DNA of 9,085 nucleotides from Thermococcaceae archaeon (GTDB lineage: Archaea; Methanobacteriota_B; Thermococci; Thermococcales; Thermococcaceae): NCBI GenBank assembly GCA_027064745.1, contig JAMOPD010000296.1, forward strand, positions 1 through 9,085, read 5' to 3'. The translations under genes were made by a program, and so were the position numbers. The notes under the pieces are model-generated. The model did not search any database. It saw nothing but the letters and a program-made list of their open reading frames with translations, and had not been told where the DNA came from. This document shows, piece after piece, positions 1-6,000 of this stretch (position 1 is the stretch's first letter; each line of letters begins with the position of its first letter).

Positions 1-555
1 ATCGTGGAAGAACTTCTTCTCCTCACTCTCGCGGTTGGTGTTGTAGCGCTTCCCGCCGAGGTTGTGGCGTACCCCCTTGAGTATTTCAACGCCGTATTCC
101 CTAATTATTGCCATATCTGCTTCGCCGTCGTCTATAACGACTATCATGACCCTTGCCCTCTTGGAAGCCTCGGCGGCCTCCTTGAGGCGCTCGATGTGGT
201 GCTCCTTCCAGCGGGGCTTTTGGATCGTGACCACCGTGCCCTCTTCGATGGCTATCGTGTGGTACTTGCCGAGGGGAACGTCGTCCCTAGAGGTATAGAC
301 TATTGGGCCTGTAACTCTCAGTGCATTTGCAAAGCGGTGGAAATTGATTTTTTCGGCCCTAACGCCGAGAAAGACGGGAATTACCTCGACTTTCTCGGCC
401 CTCAGCGAGTCCGAGCGCTGGGCCTGCTTTCTAAGTGTTTTCGCATAAACGGTGTCGCCTTCCTCTATAATGTGGTAGAGATGCCAGAGATCATCGAGAG
501 TCTCTACCTTGACTTTTATCCTGCCCTCCTTGGTATCCTGATGAATTATCTGCAT
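1..555 (-). CDS. pelA: Protein pelota homolog (ribosome rescue factor), N-terminal half, cut by window edge
   Basis: Pelota (Dom34) is the eRF1-like factor that, with an aEF1A/Hbs1-like GTPase and the ABCE1 ATPase, enters the empty A site of stalled ribosomes and splits them (known of the family). The visible part is 185 residues of a protein usually about 355 long, and the reading frame is open to base 1. It begins MQIIHQDTKEGRIKV. Residues 1 to about 130 form the Sm-like domain 1, with the typical DDLWHLYHII segment at 21-30 and VPLGKYHTIAIE at 93-104. From about 135 the eRF1-like central domain starts (RVMIVVIDDGEADMAIIREYG). The ATG at 553-555 is preceded by GGGAGGGG (561-568, minus strand), a good ribosome binding site five bases upstream. 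The gene follows pepQ in the same direction after 69 bases. Base composition is clearly richer in G+C than the rest of the window. Identification is firm; the C-terminal domain is outside the window. Confidence 0.95.
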   Translation of the reverse strand, partial: MQIIHQDTKEGRIKVKVETLDDLWHLYHIIEEGDTVYAKTLRKQAQRSDSLRAEKVEVIPVFLGVRAEKINFHRFANALRVTGPIVYTSRDDVPLGKYHTIAIEEGTVVTIQKPRWKEHHIERLKEAAEASKRARVMIVVIDDGEADMAIIREYGVEILKGVRHNLGGKRYNTNRESEEKKFFHD

Positions 556-574
556 CGTATCCCCTCCCTGCGTT

Positions 575-621
575 AGATTTAAAGATTATATGAAATGATT
601 AAGGTTGTCTGAAATTAAATG
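575..621 (-). promoter_or_regulatory. Possible pelota promoter region
   Basis: The 69-base gap between pepQ and pelota contains two AT-rich candidates read on the minus strand. One is CATTTAATTTC (about 611-621), which would place a transcript start near 590 and give a leader of about 35 bases. The other is TATAATCTTTAAA (578-590), which would put the start so close to the ATG that it would cut into the ribosome binding site. I favour the first. Read-through from pepQ is equally possible, since no clear T-rich terminator separates the two genes. Confidence 0.35.
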
Positions 622-624
622 GAC

Positions 625-1668
625 TTAGATAAGCTCCCTCTCTGTTCTGGTGAGCCTCTTTGCTCCGTTTTTGGTTATAACAACAGTATCCTCTATCCTG
701 ACACCACCAAATTTTGGAATGTATATTCCCGGCTCTATTGTGATGATCATTCCCGGCTTGAGAACCGTCTTGTCCTGCTGGCTAACCCTCGGCCACTCAT
801 GTATCTCAAGACCAACACCATGGCCAGTTGAATGAATGAACCTCTCACCATAGCCGTATTCCTTTATGACATCTCTAACAACCGTATCGAGCTCTTTAGC
901 TGTCATCCCGGGTCTTGCTGTCTCCACACCTTTTTTCTGAGCTTCGAGCACTATCTCATATATTTCTTTCTGCTTTGCATTTGGATGGCCAACGACTATC
1001 GTTCTGGTTATATCCGAATTGTAGTGCCTATAGAGGGCACCTTCATCAATAACAACAAGTTCTCCCCTCTCTATCCTCTTATCGCTGGCGACTCCATGGG
1101 GTAAAGCTGAACGCCATCCACTCGCTATTATCGTATCAAAAGCAGTCTTATCCGCTCCATGTACCTTCATTACGTACTCCATCTTTGCCGCGATCTCTCT
1201 TTCCCTCTTTCCCTCCCTTATTTCCTCAAGTGCCGCCATCATAGCAGCATCAGCTATTTTACATGCCTCCCCAATAAGCTCTATTTCATCTGAGGTTTTA
1301 ATTATTCTCAGCTCTTTTATCACGTCATCAATAGACTCGAATTCTCTTATCCCGGCTTTTTCCTTTAGATTGTTGACAAAACCAAAGCTCGTCTTTCCTT
1401 CAAGGCCCAGTGACTGATACAATCTAAATCTCTCAAAAAGCTCTTCAAAAGTTTTAAATTTTTCCACTGGGATGGATGAAGATTCTTTGGCTTCTTCATA
1501 TTCCAGCTCAGGAACAATAAAAACTGCATCATCAGGTGTGATTAAGAGATAGCCTCCAAGAACAGGACTACTTCCTGTAAAGTAGAATAGATTTTCTTTC
1601 CCCATGATTAGAGCAGCATCAAGCTCTTTCTCTGAGATAAACTCTTGAATCTTTCCGATTCTCTGCAT
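625..1668 (-). CDS. pepQ: Xaa-Pro dipeptidase (prolidase), M24 metallopeptidase
   Basis: Cytoplasmic prolidase cleaves dipeptides with C-terminal proline, the last step in recycling proline-containing peptides. The 347-residue product is within one residue of the Pyrococcus furiosus enzyme as I recall it (348). It has a creatinase-like N-terminal domain (about 1-120) and a pita-bread catalytic domain (about 125-347). All five metal ligands of the M24B family are visible: D208 (VVIDEGALY), D219 (NSDITRT), H283 (TGHGVGLEIHEW), E312 (ITIEPGIYIP) and E326 (VRIEDTV). The substrate-binding histidine H191 (ALPHGV) is also present. The reading frame stays open upstream to 1863, but that extension overlaps the divergent L35Ae gene. 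The ATG at 1666-1668 has GGGGTGA (1674-1680) five bases upstream, so I choose it. The gene is expected to be transcribed from a TATA-like element at 1701-1710. One difference from the P. furiosus motif is ID-E-GALY where I recall ID-L-GALY, beside the first ligand. Confidence 0.95.
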   Translation of the reverse strand: MQRIGKIQEFISEKELDAALIMGKENLFYFTGSSPVLGGYLLITPDDAVFIVPELEYEEAKESSSIPVEKFKTFEELFERFRLYQSLGLEGKTSFGFVNNLKEKAGIREFESIDDVIKELRIIKTSDEIELIGEACKIADAAMMAALEEIREGKREREIAAKMEYVMKVHGADKTAFDTIIASGWRSALPHGVASDKRIERGELVVIDEGALYRHYNSDITRTIVVGHPNAKQKEIYEIVLEAQKKGVETARPGMTAKELDTVVRDVIKEYGYGERFIHSTGHGVGLEIHEWPRVSQQDKTVLKPGMIITIEPGIYIPKFGGVRIEDTVVITKNGAKRLTRTERELI

Positions 1669-1673
1669 AAACT

Positions 1674-1680
1674 TCACCCC
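1674..1680 (-). promoter_or_regulatory. Ribosome binding site that fixes the pepQ start
   Basis: GGGGTGA on the minus strand lies five bases before the ATG at 1666-1668. It is complementary to the CACC-containing 3' end of archaeal 16S rRNA. It supports the 347-residue prolidase over the longer open frame that runs to 1863. Confidence 0.8.
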
Positions 1681-1700
1681 AAGATGTGGATAGCATAATG

Positions 1701-1719
1701 ATAAATAAAATCCTTTCGG
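1701..1719 (-). promoter_or_regulatory. Archaeal promoter (BRE + TATA) of pepQ
   Basis: Read on the minus strand, CGAAAGGA is followed directly by TTTTATTTAT. This is a good match to a Thermococcales BRE plus TATA box. It predicts a transcript start about 25 bases downstream, near 1680, giving a very short leader that still contains the ribosome binding site. Confidence 0.6.
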
Positions 1720-1743
1720 AAGTTTAGAATGAAATCCAGTAAG

Positions 1744-1752
1744 CTTTAAAAA
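1744..1752 (+). promoter_or_regulatory. TATA-like promoter element of the rpl35ae-trm1 operon
   Basis: CTTTAAAAA on the plus strand lies 32-40 bases before the L35Ae ATG, at the spacing expected for an archaeal promoter with a leader of about ten bases. It shares the 116-base divergent region with the pepQ promoter, about 34 bases away and pointing in the opposite direction. Confidence 0.5.
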
Positions 1753-1784
1753 TTTGGCACTAAATCCACCATTGGTGAGGTGCG

Positions 1785-2048
1785 ATGAAGAGAAGAGCCC
1801 TCGTCGTTGGTTATATGAGAAGTAAGGAGAGACAGCACAACCACCACATGATACTAAAGCCACTCGGGGCGGAGAGCAAAGAGCAGGCGGCCCAGTTCAT
1901 AGGAAGAAAGGTAATCTGGAAATCACCAGCGGGTAAGAGACTTGTGGGAAAAATAACAAAAACACATGGTACGCAAGGAGAGGTCAAGGCAAGGTTTGAA
2001 ACCCCACTACCCGGTCAAGCGATCAATGACTATGTTGAAATCCTCTAA
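1785..2048 (+). CDS. rpl35ae: 50S ribosomal protein L35Ae (eL33)
   Basis: eL33/L35Ae is a small beta-barrel protein of the large ribosomal subunit, found in eukaryotes and in some archaea including Thermococcales. The product is 87 residues, the same length as the Pyrococcus protein as I recall it. Diagnostic segments are RSKERQHNHHMILKPLG (12-28), IGRKVIWKSPAGKRLVGKI (38-56) and HGTQGEVKARFETPLPGQA (60-78), with the family ending DYVEI. The ATG at 1785 follows GGTGAGGTG (1774-1782); pairing through GGTG at 1774-1777 gives a seven-base spacing. The trm1 gene begins 21 bases after its stop codon in the same direction, so the two are very likely co-transcribed and join ribosome structure with tRNA modification. 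The open frame on the opposite strand over its first 79 bases is only an upstream extension of pepQ and is not coding. Confidence 0.95.
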   Translation: MKRRALVVGYMRSKERQHNHHMILKPLGAESKEQAAQFIGRKVIWKSPAGKRLVGKITKTHGTQGEVKARFETPLPGQAINDYVEIL

Positions 2049-2059
2049 TTCAATTTTTT

Positions 2060-2063
2060 GGTG
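2060..2063 (+). promoter_or_regulatory. Ribosome binding site used to choose the trm1 start
   Basis: GGTG lies six bases before the ATG at 2070-2072. The frame is open from a TTG at 2058 with a GTG at 2061, and there is a second in-frame ATG at 2076. Spacing favours 2070, which also gives a 381-residue protein, the usual size for this enzyme in Pyrococcus. Confidence 0.5.
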
Positions 2064-2069
2064 TGTCTA

Positions 2070-3215
2070 ATGCTAATGCTTAAGGAAACAAAGGAAGGAA
2101 AGGCGAGAATACTGGTTCCAGCTGCTGAAAGAATTTACGACGCGGAAGTTTTTTACAATCCAGTAATGGCTCTCAACAGGGATATAAGCGTTCTTGCTGT
2201 GAGAATTCTGGAAGCTAATTCTGTCCTCGATGCTCTCTCTGCCACGGGAATAAGAGGGATTCGCTATGCCCTTGAAACCCCCAGTGAGGAAATCTGGCTG
2301 AACGATATCAGTGAAAAAGCCTTTAAACTGATGATAAAGAATGTGGAAGCCAACTTTAACCTTAGGCCAATCCACATGGAAAAAAGCACTATTTTTGAAG
2401 GTGAGAAGCGAATAATCGTGACGAATAAAGATGCCAATCTCATAATGGCTGAGAACTTCAGGCATTTTGATTTTGTGGATTTAGACCCCTTCGGATCACC
2501 AATGGAGTTTCTCGATTCCGCTCTCAGGGCAGTGAAAAGACATGGTGTTCTGGCAGTTACGGCTACTGACACAGGCGTCCTCTGTGGAGCTTATAGGAAT
2601 GCCTGTTTAAGAAAGTATCTCGCTGAGCCCATAAGGGGAGAGCTGTGTCATGAAGCAGGCTTAAGAATTCTTCTGGGTGTTGTGATAAGATACGCGGCCA
2701 AATATGATCTCGGTGCTGAGGTTCTTCTGGCTTACTACAAGGATCATTACTTCAGAATATTCCTTAAACTTAAAAGTGGGGCTCGGAAGGCAGATCACAG
2801 CATAAAACAGCTTGGTTATCTACAACAGGAAAAGAACGGGAAATTTGAGTATTCCAGAGCGTTCTTACCGTCAAAAAAGGAATCCCATGGACCTTTGTGG
2901 CTCGGCCCCTTAAAAGATCAAAGATTTGTTGAGGAACTCTGCAAGTTGAGCAGGAATGCCCCTTTAGGCGATGAGAAAAAGACTCGGAAGTTCCTCAACA
3001 TCCTTATGGAAGAATTTGATACGCCTTTCTTTTATGACACTCATGCGCTGGCAAGAAGGAATGGTCTCAAAGTTGGTAGAGTTGCTAAAATAATTGAAAT
3101 TCTTGAAGGAAAGGGCTACAGGGCAACAAGAACTCACTTTTCTCCCACAGCTATAAAAACAGAAGCTCCTTTCGATGTTGTGCTTAGAGCACTGAAAGCA
3201 CCGACACTAATTTAA
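2070..3215 (+). CDS. trm1: tRNA (guanine(26)-N2)-dimethyltransferase Trm1
   Basis: Trm1 uses S-adenosylmethionine to convert G26 of tRNA, at the D-stem/anticodon-stem junction, to N2,N2-dimethylguanosine. This prevents misfolding of the tRNA, which matters at high temperature. The 381-residue product shows the family signatures in order: EGKARILVP (9-17), [12 protein letters not shown] (27-38), the SAM-binding motif [10 protein letters not shown] (54-63), the acidic NDIS (79-82), the catalytic DPFGSP (139-144), [14 protein letters not shown] (171-184) and [15 protein letters not shown] (189-203). It ends in the C-terminal RNA-binding domain with [10 protein letters not shown] (321-330) and [13 protein letters not shown] (352-364). 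A TTG at 2058 or ATG at 2076 are alternative starts. The gene follows rpl35ae after 21 bases, most likely as the second gene of the operon. The next gene starts 32 bases later on the same strand and may be transcribed with it. Confidence 0.95.
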   Translation: MLMLKETKEGKARILVPAAERIYDAEVFYNPVMALNRDISVLAVRILEANSVLDALSATGIRGIRYALETPSEEIWLNDISEKAFKLMIKNVEANFNLRPIHMEKSTIFEGEKRIIVTNKDANLIMAENFRHFDFVDLDPFGSPMEFLDSALRAVKRHGVLAVTATDTGVLCGAYRNACLRKYLAEPIRGELCHEAGLRILLGVVIRYAAKYDLGAEVLLAYYKDHYFRIFLKLKSGARKADHSIKQLGYLQQEKNGKFEYSRAFLPSKKESHGPLWLGPLKDQRFVEELCKLSRNAPLGDEKKTRKFLNILMEEFDTPFFYDTHALARRNGLKVGRVAKIIEILEGKGYRATRTHFSPTAIKTEAPFDVVLRALKAPTLI

Positions 3216-3247
3216 CCTTCACTCTCCAATATTTTAGGGGTGAATCG

Positions 3248-4342
3248 ATGGATGACATGATAAAACTTGCTCAAGAGTTTTATAAAGATGAATATGCAGA
3301 TTCTGTGCTATATGCTCATTTAGCTAAGAGTGAGGATGATGAAGAGATAAAAGAGGAGTTCCTCCGTCTCTCGAATATAGAATCCAAGCATGCCAAGTTC
3401 TGGCATGACTTCATAAAGAGACATGAAGGTGAGGCTCCAAAGCCTTCCGTGAAGAGGCTCACAATATTCAGCGTCAAGCTCCTCCGAAAGATTCTCGGAC
3501 CGGGTTCTCTCGCATCCCTTCTTGAAATGGGTGAAAACAGTGCCATACAGAAGTATTTTAAGTACCTCACAACCTATGCCAACCGCTTTTCAGAGGACGA
3601 GATGAAGGAGATCAAGGAAGTTATTCTGGATGAGCTTGAACATGAGAGGTTTTTCTACGAGAGCAAGCAGCGTTTTCATACCGAAAACATCCGTGATCTC
3701 GTCCTTGGGATGAATGATGGGCTTGTGGAAATTCTTGGAGCAGTTACGGGTCTTTCAGCGGTTTACCCCAACAATCCCCAGCTTGTTGGTATAAGTGGTC
3801 TCATAGTGGGTGTTGCCGGCGCACTCTCCATGGCGATAGGAACCTTCATTTCAGTTCGCTCTCAAAGACAGGTTAATGAGGCAATCAAGGACAGAATGGA
3901 GGTTCTGTTCAGGGTTTCACCGGGGAGAGCAAAGGAGGAGCTCATGAATAAACTCATTGAAGGTGGAATGCCGGAAGATATCGCCAGAGAAGTTTCAGAA
4001 CAGCTTGCTGACAACAGCGATGCAATAATGAAGCTCCTTATCCCAGAGAGCGATGAGAATGAGATAAGAGCTGCTCTTTACACGGGCTCATTCTACCTTC
4101 TGGGCGTTGCATTCCCGGTTACCCCATATTTCCTTGCTTCAAGTTCATTAATCGCTCTGCCCTTCTCTGTTCTTCTGGCTGGCTCTGCGTTAGCCATAGT
4201 TGCAACGCTAATTTCTCTGCTTTCGGGCATCTCCATAAGGAAAAAGGTAGTCGAAATGGTTACGACAGGACTGGGAGCCGCTTTCCTCAGTTATCTCTTC
4301 GGTAGGCTGATGGAGGCTTTATTCCATGTTTCGACGCTCTAA
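3248..4342 (+). CDS. Rubrerythrin/ferritin-like domain fused to a VIT1/CCC1 metal transporter
   Basis: The product (364 residues) joins two domains. Residues 1 to about 142 are a four-helix rubrerythrin-like domain with a complete di-iron ligand set: E15, E45 and H48 (IESKH), E93 and E96 (LEMGE), E129 and H132 (LDELEH). Residues about 148-364 are a VIT1/CCC1 membrane domain with five predicted helices (about 151-173, 178-203, 275-296, 300-326, 338-358). It carries the family segment LVLGMNDGLVEILGAV (151-166) and a cytoplasmic charged helical region at about 204-270 that in VIT1 binds transported metal. Related fusions (the MbfA type in bacteria) export iron and answer to iron or peroxide stress; a similar Fe2+/Mn2+ handling role here is inference. 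The ATG at 3248 follows GGGGTGA (3237-3243) with four bases between. It lies 32 bases after trm1 and converges with the MATE gene seven bases beyond its stop. Confidence 0.9.
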   Translation: MDDMIKLAQEFYKDEYADSVLYAHLAKSEDDEEIKEEFLRLSNIESKHAKFWHDFIKRHEGEAPKPSVKRLTIFSVKLLRKILGPGSLASLLEMGENSAIQKYFKYLTTYANRFSEDEMKEIKEVILDELEHERFFYESKQRFHTENIRDLVLGMNDGLVEILGAVTGLSAVYPNNPQLVGISGLIVGVAGALSMAIGTFISVRSQRQVNEAIKDRMEVLFRVSPGRAKEELMNKLIEGGMPEDIAREVSEQLADNSDAIMKLLIPESDENEIRAALYTGSFYLLGVAFPVTPYFLASSSLIALPFSVLLAGSALAIVATLISLLSGISIRKKVVEMVTTGLGAAFLSYLFGRLMEALFHVSTL

Positions 4343-4346
4343 TCTG

Positions 4347-4351
4347 TTTTT
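4347..4351 (+). terminator. Possible oligo-T terminator of the VIT1-like gene
   Basis: A run of five T begins five bases after the stop codon of the metal-transporter gene. Archaeal RNA polymerase can stop at oligo-T without a hairpin. The run overlaps the 3' end of the convergent MATE gene, so the call is weak. Confidence 0.3.
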
Positions 4352-5741
4352 ACACCTTTACATATTTCCATTTTCCGCGCTTAAAGACATACCAGAGGAG
4401 GCCAGCTGTTGTAAAGGTCTCCAAGCTCATGGCTATCCACGCGGCGATAACACCTAAACCATGAAGGGTGAACCCTGGAAAAGTCAGAGGACCGAGATCA
4501 AACGCAGGTATTGTGAAGCCAAAGCCCAAGATGTATGCAGGTACTATTCTGAAGAGCAGCTTGCTAACGGCAGTTATATACATTGGACTCTTTGTATCCC
4601 CCGCTCCCCTAAGGGCTCCTCCGAGGACAAAAACCCATCCAAGAGGAATCTCACTTATCCCCACGATTATGAGGTATATAGCAGCAAGCCTGAGGACCTC
4701 GCTGTAGTTTGGATCACTTGAGCTGAGGAATGGCATAACTAGATAACGGGGAAATGCTATGAGTATGAAAGCCATGGCGGTCATAAAAAGACCAACCATT
4801 TTGAGAGCTTCATAAACAGTCCTCTCCGCTCTGTCTGGCCTTTTAGCCCCTAGATTCTGACCAACCAAGGCAGATGTAGCAACGTTAAATCCAAATGCAG
4901 GCATATATGCTATGCTCTCTACCCTGAGGCCGACCTGATGAGCCGCTAAAGCTACCGTTCCAAAGCGCGTCACTATACTCATGTAGAGAAAGTTGTAAAA
5001 ACTGAATAAGCCTCTCTCGACCATCGTTGGTATTCCGACACGCAGGATTCTCTTTGCCATCTCTAAATGGAAGGAATAGCTGAGTTTCAACCTCAAAACA
5101 AGCCTCCCGCTGAGAAGAAGGTATGAGCCTATAAGGAAAGCTGCTGTTATTCCTATTCCTGAAGCCCAAGCCGCTCCAACGGGTCCAAGCTTGGGAAAAC
5201 CAAGTTTTCCAAATATAAGAAGGTAATCCAAAAGGGCATTGATGATATTCATGAGAATGCCGAGCTTCATAGGGGTCTTTGTGTCTCCAGCACCCCTCAA
5301 TGCTGCCATCGTGGTAAAGCTAACAAACCTGATTGGATAAAAGGCAAACAAAACTTTTATGTATTCATAACCTAACCTCACGACACTCTCACTGGCACCC
5401 ATGATCCTCAGGATGTCATCTCCAAAAAGCCATCCGAAGAGCATTACAGGAACCCCAAGGAGGAAAGCTAAATAAAGGCTCTGCTCTAGTGCCAGAGTCG
5501 CGTTTTCTTCATCTTTTGCCCCTACAAATCTCGCTATCAAAGCTAGAGAACCTGTGGCAACAGCAGCCATTATTGGCATCATGAACCAGCTGACCTGACC
5601 GCCCAGCCCTACTGCTGCTATTGCCAATGCTCCAACATGTCCAACCATTATTGTATCCACTATGTTGAGGAGGGTCTGAGATATGTTCCCCATTATCGCC
5701 GGCCAAGCCAGCTTCCAGAGCCTTCTCTGAATTTCATCCAT
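4350..5741 (-). CDS. MATE family multidrug/organic cation efflux transporter
   Basis: MATE proteins are 12-helix inner-membrane antiporters that use a Na+ or H+ gradient to expel drugs or metabolites. The 463-residue product has the family's usual length and two-fold internal symmetry. ALRGAGDTKTPM (147-158) recurs as ALRGAGDTKSPM (376-387) at the matching place in the second half. Acidic residues typical of the prokaryotic N-lobe are present at D29 (NIVDTIMVGHVG, first helix) and D172 (NALLDYLLIFG, fifth helix). ALAAHQVGLRVE (264-275) and SALVGQNLGAKRPDRAE (290-306) are further signatures. I choose the ATG at 5739-5741. Two GTG codons in frame at 5745-5750 are alternatives, and no well-spaced ribosome binding site decides between them. 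The promoter at about 5769-5777 implies a leader of only a few bases, so initiation may be nearly leaderless. The transported substrate cannot be predicted. Confidence 0.93.
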   Translation of the reverse strand: MDEIQRRLWKLAWPAIMGNISQTLLNIVDTIMVGHVGALAIAAVGLGGQVSWFMMPIMAAVATGSLALIARFVGAKDEENATLALEQSLYLAFLLGVPVMLFGWLFGDDILRIMGASESVVRLGYEYIKVLFAFYPIRFVSFTTMAALRGAGDTKTPMKLGILMNIINALLDYLLIFGKLGFPKLGPVGAAWASGIGITAAFLIGSYLLLSGRLVLRLKLSYSFHLEMAKRILRVGIPTMVERGLFSFYNFLYMSIVTRFGTVALAAHQVGLRVESIAYMPAFGFNVATSALVGQNLGAKRPDRAERTVYEALKMVGLFMTAMAFILIAFPRYLVMPFLSSSDPNYSEVLRLAAIYLIIVGISEIPLGWVFVLGGALRGAGDTKSPMYITAVSKLLFRIVPAYILGFGFTIPAFDLGPLTFPGFTLHGLGVIAAWIAMSLETFTTAGLLWYVFKRGKWKYVKV

Positions 5742-5750
5742 AGGCACCAC

Positions 5751-5777
5751 TTAGACGATTATCTAAACGATAAAAGG
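5751..5777 (-). promoter_or_regulatory. MATE promoter with operator-like repeats
   Basis: On the minus strand, CCTTTTATC (5769-5777) is a TATA-like box, predicting a transcript start near 5746 and an almost leaderless MATE mRNA. Between it and the start codon lie two kinds of repeat. One is an inverted repeat TTAGA-N6-TCTAA (5751-5755 and 5762-5766). The other is a direct repeat, TAGACGATTA (5752-5761) and TAAACGATAA (5764-5773), offset by 12 bases. This is a normal place for a repressor site just downstream of a TATA box. Regulation is inference. Confidence 0.45.
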
Positions 5778-5812
5778 TTTGTGGAGGTTAATAAAGTTTG
5801 CGTTATCTGGTA

Positions 5813-5886
5813 GATGCTGTCGGGATAATTCGTGAGAGCACCTGATAATCCAGTAACTATTAAGCCTGAGTTATCCCGACAGTATC
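5813..5886. repeat. Long inverted repeat / RNA hairpin, 19-base arms, 36-base loop
   Basis: The left arm (5813-5831) and the right arm (5868-5886) are complementary over 19 bases. Twelve central bases are perfect (CTGTCGGGATAA at 5817-5828 against TTATCCCGACAG at 5871-5882). Both mismatches in the 19 (5816 with 5883, and 5829 with 5870) become G-U wobbles if the plus strand is transcribed. The loop is 5832-5867. The structure lies between the divergent MATE and methyltransferase promoters. It could be a small structured RNA, a transcription barrier, or a miniature mobile-element remnant with terminal inverted repeats. No flanking target-site duplication is evident. Function is unknown. Confidence 0.75.
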
Positions 5887-5899
5887 TCTAGTCATCTAA

Positions 5900-5909
5900 G
5901 ATTCGAATC
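5900..5909. repeat. 10-base perfect palindrome GATTCGAATC
   Basis: A self-complementary decamer lies 14 bases after the long inverted repeat and about 25 bases upstream of the presumed TATA box of the methyltransferase gene. It could be an activator or repressor site for that gene. It resembles the T-loop sequence of a tRNA, but the stem bases around it do not pair, so it is not a tRNA end. Confidence 0.45.
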
Positions 5910-5934
5910 ACTACTGTCAAAGAAATAAATAATA

Positions 5935-5944
5935 GTTTTAAATT
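5935..5944 (+). promoter_or_regulatory. Promoter (TATA-like) of the DNA methyltransferase gene
   Basis: GTTTTAAATT, preceded by an A-rich stretch (5921-5934) suitable as a BRE, predicts a transcript start near 5965-5970 and a leader of about 30 bases before the ATG at 6001. No other TATA-like element fits the spacing better. Confidence 0.45.
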
Positions 5945-5990
5945 CAATATCCAGAGAAAGATTAAAAATCTTGCAAAGCCCATTTGACTC

Positions 5991-5997
5991 GGTGATT
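5991..5997 (+). promoter_or_regulatory. Ribosome binding site that fixes the methyltransferase start
   Basis: GGTGATT lies just upstream of the ATG at 6001-6003, with four bases between GGTGAT and the start codon. It matches the archaeal anti-Shine-Dalgarno sequence. It argues against the in-frame TTG at 5971 and GTG at 5992, the latter lying inside the binding site. Confidence 0.8.
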
Positions 5998-6000
5998 ATT

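Noticed and set aside
4..576. A 190-residue open frame on the plus strand
   Set aside because: It lies exactly opposite the pelota gene, has no recognisable motifs, and exists because of the G+C-rich codon pattern on the other strand.
1669..1863. A 65-residue N-terminal extension of prolidase
   Set aside because: It overlaps the divergent L35Ae gene and both promoters, and the internal ATG at 1668 has a strong ribosome binding site and gives the normal family length.
5781..5813. Tiny plus-strand frame starting at a GTG after GGAGG-like sequence
   Set aside because: It is only about ten codons long and ends at TAG within the intergenic region; nothing supports coding.
5813..5886. CRISPR repeat or array
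   Set aside because: There is only one inverted pair and no regularly spaced direct repeats.
5895..5915. tRNA 3'-end or integrase attachment site, suggested by TTCGAATC
   Set aside because: The bases that would form the T-stem do not pair, there is no acceptor stem or CCA-compatible end, and no integrase gene is visible.
5971..6000. A TTG or GTG start ten or three codons before the methyltransferase ATG
   Set aside because: The GGTGATT ribosome binding site at 5991-5997 is correctly spaced only for the ATG at 6001; the GTG lies inside that site.
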